Assembly: GCF_030164465.1 (NCBI RefSeq)
Contig: NZ_JASNJE010000026.1
Coordinates: forward strand, 1-64,000
Length of the DNA stretch: 64,000 nucleotides
Direction: 5' to 3'
Source: Sedimentitalea xiamensis
GTDB lineage: Bacteria > Pseudomonadota > Alphaproteobacteria > Rhodobacterales > Rhodobacteraceae
In this document: positions 25,898-34,716 of the stretch, in pieces
Layout of the letters: every line of letters starts with the position of its first letter
Position numbering within the stretch: position 1 is the stretch's first letter
Translations under genes and position numbers: made by a program
The notes under the pieces: generated by a model
Told to the model about the DNA's origin: nothing
Databases searched by the model: none
Seen by the model: the letters and a program-made list of their open reading frames with translations, nothing else

Positions 25898-27679
25898 TCA
25901 GAAATTGACAGCGTCCAGGGCCATGACCGTATCCGCGCCGGTCTGGATGCGCGCCAGGTGCAGCGCCGTCGCCGGCAACTGTCGGGCCATGTAGTAACGC
26001 CCCGTGGCCAGCTTCGTCTCGTGGAACGCCGCGTCAGAGGCGCCGGCGGCCATTGCGTCCAGCGAAGCCCTGGCCATCCGTGCCCACATCAGGCCGAGGC
26101 AGACATGGCCGAACATGTGCATGAAGTCGGTCGAGCCGGCCAGCGCGTTGTTCGGGTTCTTCATGCCGTTCTGCATGAAATACATGCCCGCCGCCTGGAG
26201 GTCCTTGGACGCCGCCTTGAGCGGTTCGAGGAAGTCGCGGTCGTAGCTCTCGTCCTGGCCGGCAGTCTCCTTGATCCAGGACTTGACCAGATCGAAGAAG
26301 GCCATCACGTGCTTGCCGCCATCCTGCGCCAGCTTACGGCCCACGAGATCGAGCGCCTGCACGCCGTTGGCGCCTTCGTAGATCATCGCGATCCGGGCGT
26401 CGCGGGTGAACTGCGACATGCCCCATTCCTCGATATAGCCATGCCCGCCATAGACCTGCTGGGCCTGCACGGTCATGTCGTAGCCCTTGTCGGTCAGGAA
26501 GCCCTTGATCACCGGGGTCAGGAGCGACACGAGCCCGTCGGCGTCCTTGTCGCCATTGCGGTGGGCGCGGTCGATCATCGTCGCGCCCCAGAGGATGAAG
26601 GCGCGCGCGCCCTCGGTAAAGCTCTTCTGGTCCATAAGGCTGCGGCGGATGTCCGGATGCACGATCAGCGGATCGGCCGGGCCGTCCGGGTTCTTGGCAC
26701 CGGTCACGTCGCGGCCTTGCAGCCGGTCCCTGGCGTATTCGACGGCGTTCTGATAGGCGGCGTCGGCCTGGGCCAGCCCCTGCATGCCGACCCCCAGCCG
26801 GGCCTCGTTCATCATGGTGAACATGGCGCGCATGCCCTTGTGTTCTTCGCCCAGCAGATAACCGGTGGCTTCGTCATAGTTCATGACGCAGGTCGAGTTG
26901 CCGTGGATGCCCATCTTCTCCTCGATCTTGCCGCAGGACACGCCGTTGCGCGCGCCCAGGCTGCCATCCTCGTTGACCAGGAACTTGGGCACGATGAACA
27001 GCGATACGCCCTTGATGCCCTCGGGGCCGCCCACGATCTTGGCCAGCACCAGATGGATGATGTTGTCGGCCATGTCGTGTTCGCCGGCCGAGATGAAGAT
27101 CTTCTGGCCCGAGATCTTGTAGCTGCCATCGGCCTGTGGTTCCGCCTTGGTGCGCATCAGGCCCAGGTCGGTGCCGCAATGGGGCTCTGTCAGGTTCATC
27201 GTGCCGGTCCAGTCGCAGGACACCATGTTTGGCAGATAGGTATTCTTCTGTTCGTCGCTGCCATGGGCGAGGATCGCGCTGGCCGCGCCGTGGGTCAGGC
27301 CCTGATACATGGTGAACGCCTGATTGGAGGCCGAGAACATCTCGCCCACGGCGGAACCGATGACGGCGGGCATGTTCTGGCCACCGTATTGTTCCGGCAT
27401 GTCCAGTCCGGGCCAGCCGCCTTCCTTGATCTTTTCGAATGCGTCCTTGAAGCCGGTCGGGGTCCGCACAACTCCGTTTTCGAGGGTGCAGCCCTCGGTG
27501 TCGCCCACCACGTTCAGCGGCTGCAACACTTCCGAACTGATCTTGCCCGCTTCTTCCAGGATAGCACCGGTGAAGTCCGGTTCCAGTTCGCCGTAGCCGT
27601 CGATGTCGGAGCCGGTGATTTTCAGCACATCGTGCAGAAGGAATTGCATGTCCTTTGTCGGTGCGGTGTAGCTGGGCAT
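25898..27679 (-). CDS. Long-form acyl-CoA dehydrogenase (DmdC/FadE-like)
   Basis: 593 residues, longer than ordinary 380-residue dehydrogenases because of a C-terminal extension (from about residue 450). Core motifs are [56 protein letters not shown] and the catalytic [13 protein letters not shown]. This length and pattern match enzymes acting on fatty acyl-CoA and on 3-methylmercaptopropionyl-CoA (DmdC) in roseobacters; which one applies cannot be settled here. The ATG at 27679 ([15 protein letters not shown]) is favoured over 27784. It lies 50 bp after the MerR regulator. Confidence 0.9.
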   Translation of the reverse strand: MPSYTAPTKDMQFLLHDVLKITGSDIDGYGELEPDFTGAILEEAGKISSEVLQPLNVVGDTEGCTLENGVVRTPTGFKDAFEKIKEGGWPGLDMPEQYGGQNMPAVIGSAVGEMFSASNQAFTMYQGLTHGAASAILAHGSDEQKNTYLPNMVSCDWTGTMNLTEPHCGTDLGLMRTKAEPQADGSYKISGQKIFISAGEHDMADNIIHLVLAKIVGGPEGIKGVSLFIVPKFLVNEDGSLGARNGVSCGKIEEKMGIHGNSTCVMNYDEATGYLLGEEHKGMRAMFTMMNEARLGVGMQGLAQADAAYQNAVEYARDRLQGRDVTGAKNPDGPADPLIVHPDIRRSLMDQKSFTEGARAFILWGATMIDRAHRNGDKDADGLVSLLTPVIKGFLTDKGYDMTVQAQQVYGGHGYIEEWGMSQFTRDARIAMIYEGANGVQALDLVGRKLAQDGGKHVMAFFDLVKSWIKETAGQDESYDRDFLEPLKAASKDLQAAGMYFMQNGMKNPNNALAGSTDFMHMFGHVCLGLMWARMARASLDAMAAGASDAAFHETKLATGRYYMARQLPATALHLARIQTGADTVMALDAVNF

Positions 27680-27729
27680 TTCGATTTTCCTGTTGTGTCG
27701 GTCGTTAGGTGTGCGTCGGGGTGTCGGGG

Positions 27730-28131
27730 CTATTCCGCGGCCTCGGATCGTTGTTCGGCGGAGGCGATCATCTTTTCGCCCCATTCCAACTGGTTCCTGA
27801 GTTCGACGATCGCCTCGCTCAGTTCATCGCGCTGGCGTTCCATGTCCGCCAGCCGCTTGCGGGCAATTTCATAGGTCCGCGCCAGTTGCGTGTGCTGCTG
27901 ATCGCCGATGTGATAGAGATCGAGCAACTGCCGGATCTCTTCGAGGCTGAAGCCGAAACGCTTGCCGCGCAGGATCAGTTTCAGGCGGGCCCGGTCGCGC
28001 TTGGTGAACAGACGGCGCTGTCCTTCACGGACGGGAAACAGAAGCTCTTTGGATTCGTAGAATCGCAGGGTTCTGGGCGTCACGTCGAAAGCGTCGCACA
28101 TCTCGCGGATGGTCATCATATCGTCGGTCAT
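27730..28131 (-). CDS. MerR-family regulator of the beta-oxidation cluster
   Basis: 133 residues. An N-terminal winged helix-turn-helix ([21 protein letters not shown], residues 5-25, quoted as TIREMCDAF and [11 protein letters not shown]) is followed by [20 protein letters not shown] and a coiled-coil dimerisation helix (about 85-130). No cysteine pattern for metal sensing is seen, as in LiuR-type regulators of fatty-acid and branched-chain degradation. First gene of the leftward cluster; paired ACGT half-sites 71-101 bp upstream suggest autoregulation. The ATG at 28131 is taken rather than the track-like longer reading from 28194 because homology begins there. Confidence 0.88.
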   Translation of the reverse strand: MTDDMMTIREMCDAFDVTPRTLRFYESKELLFPVREGQRRLFTKRDRARLKLILRGKRFGFSLEEIRQLLDLYHIGDQQHTQLARTYEIARKRLADMERQRDELSEAIVELRNQLEWGEKMIASAEQRSEAAE

Positions 28132-28201
28132 AACTTGCACTTTCAATATCCGTCTTGATGTGCAGTAGGTGAGGAAGGTCGCCGGCAATTGCAACAGGCG
28201 C

Positions 28202-28232
28202 TTGACGTTGACGTAACTTGAACGTCACGTCA
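28202..28232. promoter_or_regulatory. Paired ACGT half-sites upstream of the first MerR gene
   Basis: TTGACGTTGACGTAA (28202-28216) is a near-palindrome of the form TTxACGTnxACGTxAA, followed one base later by TTGAACGTCACGTCA (28218-28232). Such paired ACGT sites resemble operators assigned to LiuR-type MerR regulators (from memory of comparative genomics work). Likely operator of the cluster. Confidence 0.6.
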
Positions 28233-28307
28233 CTTTGATGAAACGGATGCGGGTTCAGGGTCGGCGTGAATAATTCTTGCCGCCGGTTAAAAACACGGTT
28301 GCACCAA

Positions 28308-28321
28308 CCCGAAATTTCGGG
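28308..28321. terminator. Palindrome CCCGAAATTTCGGG after the second MerR gene
   Basis: Perfect 14-bp palindrome 25 bases past the stop of the leftward MerR gene ending at 28346. With no loop it is a poor hairpin, so it may be a protein site instead of a terminator. Confidence 0.3.
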
Positions 28322-28345
28322 CGACCCGGATCCGAAGAGAGAAGA

Positions 28346-28714
28346 TCAGGGCACGTTTCGGGCCGTGTCGTCGCGCAATTCCTGCAACTCGCGCATCGCG
28401 ACTTCCAGTTGCTGGCGCTGGATCTCGAGTTCTTTCATCTGCCTGTCCGCCATCTCGACAAATGCCTGCATCTGGGCGCTGGTGCCTTCCTTTTCATAGA
28501 TGAGCAGCCACTGGCGGATTTCCTCGAGTTGGAAGCCGTATTTCCGCCCGCGCAGGATCAGCTTCATCCGGGCGGATTCGCGGGGTCCGTAGAACCGGGA
28601 TCGTCCTTCGCGGTCCGGCCGGAGCAATTCGATGTATTCGTAATATCTCAGGGTGCGCGGCGTCACGTCGAACTTGGCGCACATTTCCTTGAATGACAGT
28701 CGTGAGTCAGACAT
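28346..28714 (-). CDS. Second MerR-family regulator
   Basis: 122 residues, clearly a paralogue of the neighbouring MerR gene: [18 protein letters not shown] against [18 protein letters not shown], and MKLILRGRKYGFQLEEIRQW against [20 protein letters not shown]. The C-terminal part is a coiled coil (EMADRQMKELEIQRQQLEVA). It is divergent from the thioesterase-thioesterase-MATE operon, with 123 bp between the starts, and is the natural candidate to control it. The start at 28714 gives MSDSRLSFKEM. Confidence 0.87.
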   Translation of the reverse strand: MSDSRLSFKEMCAKFDVTPRTLRYYEYIELLRPDREGRSRFYGPRESARMKLILRGRKYGFQLEEIRQWLLIYEKEGTSAQMQAFVEMADRQMKELEIQRQQLEVAMRELQELRDDTARNVP

Positions 28715-28837
28715 GTGATCCTCTTCCCCAATGCATTGAGCGTAGGCACATGTGCGGTCAAGCGCAACAGGCGGGCTTGCCCTTTTGACGCAGCGCTTGT
28801 CATAAGGGCGCAGAGACAGACTCAGGAGCAATTGCAC

Positions 28838-29257
28838 ATGGTGGACAAGGTCAAGCTGGCGCGGCAGTTCATCGAGGCCATTCCGCATGCCCGTGCGATC
28901 AACATGCAGTTGACGGATATCGGCGACGGGCGGGCCGAGATACAGATGCCCTATGACGAACGGCTGATCGGCGACCCCAAGACCGGCGTGATCCACGGCG
29001 GCGCGGTTTCGGCGATGATGGACACCTGCTGCGGCGCCGCGGTGATGAGCCATCCGGCCGCGCCGGCCGGAACCGCGACCATCGACCTGCGGATCGACTA
29101 CATGCGGGCCGCGACGCCGGGACAGACGATCCGCACATCTGCAACATGCTACCATATCACCCGGTCGGTGGCTTTCGTGCGCGCCACCGCGACGGATGAC
29201 GACGCGGACCGGCCGGTCGCGACGGCGTCCGGCACCTTTACCGTGGAGCCGAAGTGA
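28838..29257 (+). CDS. Hotdog-fold thioesterase (PaaI-like)
   Basis: 139-residue hotdog protein likely hydrolysing an acyl- or aryl-CoA. It has the PaaI/HGG motif GVIHGGAVSAMMDTCCGAA with the catalytic-site His-Gly-Gly, and TIDLRIDYMRAATPGQTI, typical for the dimer interface. CAGGAG precedes the ATG at 28838. Its stop overlaps the next start as TGATG (29255-29259). Confidence 0.85.
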   Translation: MVDKVKLARQFIEAIPHARAINMQLTDIGDGRAEIQMPYDERLIGDPKTGVIHGGAVSAMMDTCCGAAVMSHPAAPAGTATIDLRIDYMRAATPGQTIRTSATCYHITRSVAFVRATATDDDADRPVATASGTFTVEPK

Positions 29258-29778
29258 TGGCGCGGACCAGACCCGAACCGATTCAGATCGTCAAGCAGAG
29301 GCGGGATGCGGCGCTGAACGCTCTGGTACACGGGGTGCCCTATATCCGCTTTCTCGGCATCGAATTCGACCGGCGCGGAGACGAACTGACGGGCATTCTC
29401 AAGTTCGACGACAAGCTGATCGGGAACCCGTTTCTGCCGGCGATCCACGGCGGCGTGACCGCCGCCTTTCTGGAAACCACGTCGATCATCACGCTCAACT
29501 GGTTCTATCTCTGGCCCGATATCGAATCCGGTGCCATCGACATCGAGCAGATGGCTGCGGGCAATCTGCCGCGCCTGCCCAAAACCATCGATTTCACCGT
29601 CGACTATCTGCGATCCGGCCTGCCGCGGGATGCCTATGCCCGCGCCACGGTGAGCCGCGCCGGGCGGCGCTATGCCTCGGTTCGGGTGGAAGCCTGGCAG
29701 GACAACCGGGAAAAGCCGTTCGCGCAGGCCACGGGCCATTTCCTGATGCCGCCCAAGACCGCGGTGCCGGGTGGCTGA
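29257..29778 (+). CDS. Second hotdog-fold thioesterase
   Basis: 173 residues, larger than its neighbour and divergent in sequence. It keeps AIHGGVTAAFLETTSII (HGG motif with downstream Glu) and KTIDFTVDYLRSGLPRDAYA. The two tandem hotdog genes may form a hetero-oligomer. The ATG at 29257 is preceded by an in-frame GTG at 29254; the TGATG overlap favours the ATG. It ends 8 bp inside the MATE gene. Confidence 0.82.
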   Translation: MARTRPEPIQIVKQRRDAALNALVHGVPYIRFLGIEFDRRGDELTGILKFDDKLIGNPFLPAIHGGVTAAFLETTSIITLNWFYLWPDIESGAIDIEQMAAGNLPRLPKTIDFTVDYLRSGLPRDAYARATVSRAGRRYASVRVEAWQDNREKPFAQATGHFLMPPKTAVPGG

Positions 29779-31099
29779 AACAGGCGGTCAGATCACCCAC
29801 CGCAGGGTTCTGAACATCGCCATCCCCATCGTGATCTCCAACGCGACGGTCCCGATCCTCGGGGTGGTGGACACCGGCGTCGTGGGGCAAATGGGCCTGG
29901 CTGCGCCCATCGGCGCGGTCGGAATCGGGGCGATCATCATCTCGTCGATCTACTGGATCTTCGGCTTCCTGCGGATGGGGACAACCGGCCTGACCAGCCA
30001 GGCGCATGGCGCTGGCAGAGGCGGCGAAGTCACCGCACTTCTCGTCCGGGCGATGCTGACCGGGGCCGCCGGCGGCCTTCTGATCATCCTGCTGCAATGG
30101 CCCTTGTTCTGGGGCGCCTTCCGGATTTCGCCGGCCTCCGAAGAGGTCGAAACCCTGGCGCGCGGCTACATGGCGATCCGGGTCTGGTCCGCACCGGCGG
30201 CGATTGCCATCTTCGGCGTGACCGGCTGGCTGATCGCGCTGGAACGCACCCGCGGCGTGCTCCTGCTGCAACTCTGGATGAACGGGCTGAATATCCTTCT
30301 GGATATCTGGTTCGTGCTGGGCCTGGGTTGGGGCGTGCAGGGGGTGGCTTTCGCGACCTTCCTCGCGGAATGGAGCGGCCTGGCGCTGGCGCTCTGGCTG
30401 TGCCGCGACGCATTCGCGAGCCCCGCCTGGCGCGACTGGGACCGGCTCTTCGATGCGGGCCGACTGCGCCGGATGCTGGTGGTCAACAGCGACATCCTGA
30501 TCCGGTCGCTCATGCTGATGGGCATCTTCGTGTCGTTCCTGTTTCTTGGGTCGGATTTCGGCGACGCGACTCTGGCGGCGAACCACATCCTGTTGCAGTT
30601 CATCGAAATCACCGCCTATGCGCTCGACGGGTTTGCCTTTTCTGCCGAAACCCTCGTGGGTCAGGCGGTCGGCGCCTCCAGCATCGCCCGGCTGCGCAGA
30701 AGCATTTTCGTCGCGACTCTCTGGGCGCTTGTCGGCACCTTGCTGCTGTCCATCGTCTTCGCGGTCTGGGGCGGGGCGATTGTCGATCTCATGGCCAAGG
30801 CGCTCGAGGTTCAGGCCGAGGCGCGGATCTATCTGCCCTATATGGTGCTGGTTCCGCTTCTGGGTGTGGCCAGCTGGATGCTGGACGGCATTTTCATCGG
30901 CGCGACCCGCACCACGGACATGCGGAACATGTCCGTCCTGTCGACCGCGGCTTTTGTCGCGGCGGTCTTGATGCTGGTGCCCGACTACGGCAACCATGGT
31001 CTCTGGATCGCGTTCCTGTTTTCATTCGTGGCGCGTGCGATGACGCTTGCCGCGCGCTATCCCGCGCTGGAACGCGCGACGGAAGCCGGCGCGCTCTAG
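29771..31099 (+). CDS. MATE-family efflux transporter
   Basis: 442-residue integral membrane exporter with about twelve helices in two six-helix halves. Family features include VVDTGVVGQMGLAAPIGAVG in helix 1-2, GFLRMGTTGLTSQAHGAGR, and FSAETLVGQAVGA in the second half. It belongs to the DinF-type branch by its look. The start is a GTG at 29771 overlapping the thioesterase stop by 8 bp, so coupled expression is likely. It probably expels an amphipathic compound using a cation gradient. Its stop overlaps the convergent arsC-like stop by 4 bp. Confidence 0.9.
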   Translation: MAETGGQITHRRVLNIAIPIVISNATVPILGVVDTGVVGQMGLAAPIGAVGIGAIIISSIYWIFGFLRMGTTGLTSQAHGAGRGGEVTALLVRAMLTGAAGGLLIILLQWPLFWGAFRISPASEEVETLARGYMAIRVWSAPAAIAIFGVTGWLIALERTRGVLLLQLWMNGLNILLDIWFVLGLGWGVQGVAFATFLAEWSGLALALWLCRDAFASPAWRDWDRLFDAGRLRRMLVVNSDILIRSLMLMGIFVSFLFLGSDFGDATLAANHILLQFIEITAYALDGFAFSAETLVGQAVGASSIARLRRSIFVATLWALVGTLLLSIVFAVWGGAIVDLMAKALEVQAEARIYLPYMVLVPLLGVASWMLDGIFIGATRTTDMRNMSVLSTAAFVAAVLMLVPDYGNHGLWIAFLFSFVARAMTLAARYPALERATEAGAL

Positions 31100-31440
31100 A
31101 TCAGGTCGAGCACCCGTTCGGGCGGCCGCCCGATCACGGCCCGCGCGCCGGCGATCGCCACCGGACGTTCGATCAGGATGGGGTGATCCGCCATCGCCTG
31201 CATGAGGACCTCATCGGATGCCCCGCGATCCAGCCCGAGGTCCCGGAACAGTTTCTCGCCCGGCCGCATCATGTCGATGGCGCGCGGTTGGCCGAGCGCG
31301 GCGCGAATCTGCGCAATCTCGTCCAGCGACGGCGGGGTGTCGAGATAGCGCCGTTCCCGCACTTCCACGCCGCGATCCCTGAGGAGAGTCAGCGCCTGAC
31401 GCGATTTCGAACAACGCGGATTGTGCCAGAATTCGATCAC
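31096..31440 (-). CDS. ArsC-family reductase (arsenate reductase-like, Spx/ArsC fold)
   Basis: 114-residue thioredoxin-fold protein starting [19 protein letters not shown]; the Cys in PRCSKSR is the ArsC nucleophile. It also has [14 protein letters not shown]-type helix [19 protein letters not shown] and [10 protein letters not shown], which keep the expected arginine region. It could reduce arsenate with glutaredoxin, but YffB-like relatives have other roles, and there is no ars operon here. It starts at a GTG overlapping the pyrD stop as GTGA (31437-31440). Confidence 0.82.
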   Translation of the reverse strand: MIEFWHNPRCSKSRQALTLLRDRGVEVRERRYLDTPPSLDEIAQIRAALGQPRAIDMMRPGEKLFRDLGLDRGASDEVLMQAMADHPILIERPVAIAGARAVIGRPPERVLDLI

Positions 31441-32495
31441 AGCCAGTCCTTTCGTTTGCTGCCGACGGCCTGTGATACCGAGTCAAACCCGTCGCGCGCA
31501 AGCAGCCGGTCAAGTCCGGTCACGATCTCCGCGACCATCGACAAGCCGCCATAGACCAGCGCGGTGTAGAGCTGGACCGCGCTGGCGCCCGCGCAGATCT
31601 TGGCATAGGCATCTTCGGCGGATCCGATCCCGCCGACGCCGACAAGGGGGATGTCGCCGTCCAGCATCTCGCTCAGCCGGGCCAGAACGCGGGTCGATCT
31701 GTCGAACAACGGCGCACCGGACAGCCCTCCCGCCTCGCCCCTGTGCGGGCTGCGCAGCCCGTCGCGGGACAGGGTGGTGTTGGTGGCGATCACCGCGTCG
31801 ACACGGGTCGCGCGGGCGACCTCGGCAATGTCCCGCAATTCATCGGCCTGAAGGTCCGGGGCGATCTTCAGAAACACCGGCACCCGGCGGGTCAGCCCGT
31901 CGCGGGTGGCCATCACGCGTTCCAGAAGCGCGGTCAGGGCGGCCTTGCCCTGAAGGTCGCGCAGTTTCTCGGTATTGGGAGAGGACACGTTGACCGTGGC
32001 AAAGTCGAGATGCGGTCCGCATCGTTCCAGCACCCGCGCGAAATCGCCGGGGCGGTTGTCGCTGTCCTTGTTGGCGCCGAGGTTCAGGCCGATGATCGCG
32101 CTCGCGGGGCGGTGTTCCAGCCGCGCTGCAATGCGTTCCATCCCTTCGTTGTTGAATCCGAAGCGGTTGATCGCCGCGCGATCCTCGGTCAGCCGGAACA
32201 ATCGGGGGCGCGGGTTGCCCGGTTGCGGGCGCGGCGTCGCGGCGCCAACTTCGATGAACCCGAATCCGGCACGCGACAGGGGGGCCAGCGCCTCGGCATT
32301 CTTGTCGAACCCGGCGGCAAGACCCACCGGATTGGGCAGGTCGATTCCCGCGATGCGGCTACGCAGGCGGTCGGAGGTCAGAGGTCCGGGGCACGGTGTC
32401 AGACCGGCGCGCAGCGCCCGCAGCGCCAGACCGTGGGCGGTTTCGGGATCAATCCGGCGCAGGGCGGCCAGGCCGGCCTTCTCAAGCAGGCTCAC
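31437..32495 (-). CDS. pyrD: Dihydroorotate dehydrogenase (quinone), class 2
   Basis: 352-residue FMN enzyme oxidising dihydroorotate to orotate with quinone at the inner membrane, the fourth step of pyrimidine synthesis. Motifs: [65 protein letters not shown] (catalytic Ser) and [19 protein letters not shown] (FMN phosphate site). The N-terminal helix region ([20 protein letters not shown]) is the class 2 membrane contact. The start is a GTG at 32495 that overlaps the DUF952 stop as GTGA; longer readings enter that gene. Confidence 0.95.
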   Translation of the reverse strand: MSLLEKAGLAALRRIDPETAHGLALRALRAGLTPCPGPLTSDRLRSRIAGIDLPNPVGLAAGFDKNAEALAPLSRAGFGFIEVGAATPRPQPGNPRPRLFRLTEDRAAINRFGFNNEGMERIAARLEHRPASAIIGLNLGANKDSDNRPGDFARVLERCGPHLDFATVNVSSPNTEKLRDLQGKAALTALLERVMATRDGLTRRVPVFLKIAPDLQADELRDIAEVARATRVDAVIATNTTLSRDGLRSPHRGEAGGLSGAPLFDRSTRVLARLSEMLDGDIPLVGVGGIGSAEDAYAKICAGASAVQLYTALVYGGLSMVAEIVTGLDRLLARDGFDSVSQAVGSKRKDWL

Positions 32496-32830
32496 GCGAG
32501 GTCGTCCGGAAACATGTGCAGGCCATCGACCAGCGGCAAGGGCCTGGACCACGCGACATCTTCCAGCCGCAAGGGCCGGAAAAGATGCGGGAAGAGCGCG
32601 CCGCCGCGCGAGGGTTCCCATTTCAGCGCAGCCCCCAGCGCGTCCGGATCAACGGCCAACAGAACCAGCCCGGCCTCGCCGGAAAAATGCCGGGCCGCGG
32701 TTTCGGCAACCTGTGCGGCGGTCGAAAAATGCACGAATCCATCCGCCAGGTCGACAGGGGCGCCCAGAGTTTCGCCTTCGGTCTGCAAGGCGGTCCATTC
32801 CCCGGCCCGGAAGATTTTGTAGATCATCAT
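32492..32830 (-). CDS. DUF952-family protein
   Basis: 112-residue cytosolic protein starting [12 protein letters not shown]. It shows the DUF952 pattern: [21 protein letters not shown] with the conserved His-Phe-Ser, [19 protein letters not shown] and a closing Asp. The fold is related to ADP-ribosyl-transferase/RNA 2'-phosphotransferase-like proteins, but no activity is established. It is first in a tight DUF952-pyrD-arsC-like operon. Start could be either of two adjacent ATGs (32830 or 32827); no clear Shine-Dalgarno. Confidence 0.83.
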   Translation of the reverse strand: MMIYKIFRAGEWTALQTEGETLGAPVDLADGFVHFSTAAQVAETAARHFSGEAGLVLLAVDPDALGAALKWEPSRGGALFPHLFRPLRLEDVAWSRPLPLVDGLHMFPDDLA

Positions 32831-32967
32831 ACCGGGGTCATGCCCCGCGCGAATTTCCGGGTCAAGCCTTGTCGGCATTGCCGCGCTGTCTGCCTTTGAC
32901 ACGTGGCGAAAAGCGGCGCACGATCCGGAAAAAATCGCGATGCATCATCGACAACACGGAGAGACCC

Positions 32968-34545
32968 ATGCCGAAACGACTTCTGACATGTGCAGCAATG
33001 CTGGGCCTGACGGCCGGCGCCGCGGCGGCGGACTATTCCTTGACCATCCTGCACACCAACGATTTCCATTCCCGGTTCGAACCGATCAGCAAATACGACA
33101 GCACCTGCAGCGCCGAAGACAATGCCGAGGGCAAGTGTTTCGGCGGGTCCGCGCGCCTTGTGACCGCGATCGCCGACGCGCGGGCGCGCAGCGACAATTC
33201 GATCCTCGTGGATGGGGGCGACCAGTTCCAGGGCACGCTCTACTACACCTACTACAAAGGCAAGGTGGCTGCGGAGATGATGAACCGGATGGGTTATGAC
33301 GCGATGACCGTCGGAAACCACGAATTCGACGATGGCCCGGAGGTCCTGCGCGGGTTCATGGATTCGGTCGATTTCCCGGTGCTCATGTCCAATGCCGATG
33401 TGTCGCGCGAGGAACTGCTGGCCGGCCGGCTGGCGAAATCCACGGTGATCGAACGCGGCGGCGAGAAGCTCGGCCTGATCGGCCTGACCCCGGAAGACAC
33501 GGTCGATCTCGCCAGTCCGGGTCCGAACATCACGTTCTCCGATCCGGTCGCCGCCGTTCAGGGCGAGGTCGACAGGCTGACCGGCATGGGTGTGAACAAG
33601 ATCATCGTTCTCAGCCATTCCGGCTATCATGTCGATCAGCGGATCGCGGCAGAGACGACGGGCGTCGACGTGATCGTGGGCGGGCATTCCAACACCCTGC
33701 TCAGCAATGTCAGCGACCGGGCCGCTGGACCCTATCCGACGATGGTCGGTGCGACGGCCATCGTTCAGGCCTATGCCTATGGCAAGTTCCTCGGCGAACT
33801 CAACGTGACGTTCGATGATGCGGGCAATGTCGTGCAGGCCGTCGGCGAACCGCTGATCATGGACGCGACCGTGGCGCAGGACGACGCCACCGCGGCGCGG
33901 ATCGCCGAACTGGCGCAGCCGCTGGACGAAATCCGCAACAGCGTGATCGCCTCCGCCGCGAGCCCCATCGAAGGCGGCCGCGACATCTGCCGCGTTCAGG
34001 AATGCGCGATGGGCAATCTGGTCGCCGAAGCGATGCTGGACCGCGTCGCCGACCAGGGGGTGCAGATCGCGATCGCCAATTCCGGCGGGCTGCGCGCCAG
34101 CATCGACTCCGGCGAGGTGACAATGGGCGAGGTGCTGACGGTCCTGCCGTTCCAGAACACGCTGTCCACGTTCACGATTAGCGGCCAGGGGGTGATCGAC
34201 GCGCTGGAGAACGGCGTGAGCCAGGTCGAAGAGGTCCAGGGCCGCTTTCCGCAGGTCGCCGGGCTGAAATTCGTCTGGGATCCTTCGGTGGCGCCCAACG
34301 AAGGGCGCATCATCGAGGTTCTCGTGGCGACGGATGACGGTTTCGCGCCGATCGATCCGTCGGCCAGCTATACGGTGGTGACCAACGATTTCGTCCGAAA
34401 TGGCGGCGATGGCTACAAGATGTTCACCGGGAATGACAAGAACGCCTATGACTACGGGCCGGACCTGGCGGATGTCACGGCGGAATATCTCGCCGCGAAC
34501 ATGCCCTATCAGCCCTTTACCGACGGCCGGATTGTCCGGAAGTAG
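32968..34545 (+). CDS. Periplasmic 5'-nucleotidase / 2',3'-cyclic phosphodiesterase family
   Basis: 525 residues with a signal peptide (MPKRLLTCAAMLGLTAGAAAA, quoted as 1-21). The N-terminal calcineurin-like metallophosphatase domain has LTILHTNDFHSRFE, LVDGGDQFQG, TVGNHEFDDG, IVLSHSGYHV and VGGHSNTLLS, which are the five metal-site blocks. The C-terminal substrate domain has IANSGGLRASIDSGEVTMGE and FVRNGGDGYKMF. It strips phosphate from extracellular nucleotides so the nucleoside can be taken up, which fits the salvage genes at 10.6-14.2 kb. GGAGAG precedes the ATG at 32968. It is divergent from DUF952. Confidence 0.93.
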   Translation: MPKRLLTCAAMLGLTAGAAAADYSLTILHTNDFHSRFEPISKYDSTCSAEDNAEGKCFGGSARLVTAIADARARSDNSILVDGGDQFQGTLYYTYYKGKVAAEMMNRMGYDAMTVGNHEFDDGPEVLRGFMDSVDFPVLMSNADVSREELLAGRLAKSTVIERGGEKLGLIGLTPEDTVDLASPGPNITFSDPVAAVQGEVDRLTGMGVNKIIVLSHSGYHVDQRIAAETTGVDVIVGGHSNTLLSNVSDRAAGPYPTMVGATAIVQAYAYGKFLGELNVTFDDAGNVVQAVGEPLIMDATVAQDDATAARIAELAQPLDEIRNSVIASAASPIEGGRDICRVQECAMGNLVAEAMLDRVADQGVQIAIANSGGLRASIDSGEVTMGEVLTVLPFQNTLSTFTISGQGVIDALENGVSQVEEVQGRFPQVAGLKFVWDPSVAPNEGRIIEVLVATDDGFAPIDPSASYTVVTNDFVRNGGDGYKMFTGNDKNAYDYGPDLADVTAEYLAANMPYQPFTDGRIVRK

Positions 34546-34628
34546 CGCCAACCCGTCCGGCGGTGCGGTTTTCGTGATCCGTCCCCTGTCGGCTCCCGGT
34601 CTGGCGGCCCGCGGATCGGGAGGCTGAC

Positions 34629-34700
34629 ATGTGCGGCCGGTTTGCCGTGACCGCGCCTTCGGTCGCAACGCGAGTCTCGGCTTTCGCTGGCGCGCCTGCC
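34629..34700 (+). pseudogene. Possible 5' stub of an SRAP (YedK/HMCES-like) gene
   Basis: A strong GGGAGG Shine-Dalgarno leads into ATG and MCGRFAVT, the exact opening of SRAP proteins, in which Cys2 is the catalytic residue that traps abasic DNA. After roughly ten residues the similarity stops and the frame runs into mnmH. Either only a stub remains after a deletion, or the match is chance. The right end given is nominal. The rest of the 34546-34716 gap holds nothing else I can support. Confidence 0.3.
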
Positions 34701-34716
34701 GCGCTACAGGAACCGC

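Noticed and set aside
25898-27679. Naming the long acyl-CoA dehydrogenase dmdC
   Set aside because: Length and extension fit, but fatty-acid FadE-type homologues look the same without an alignment, and the neighbours are general beta-oxidation genes.
25790-27874. 694-codon plus-strand open frame
   Set aside because: Antisense of the long acyl-CoA dehydrogenase.
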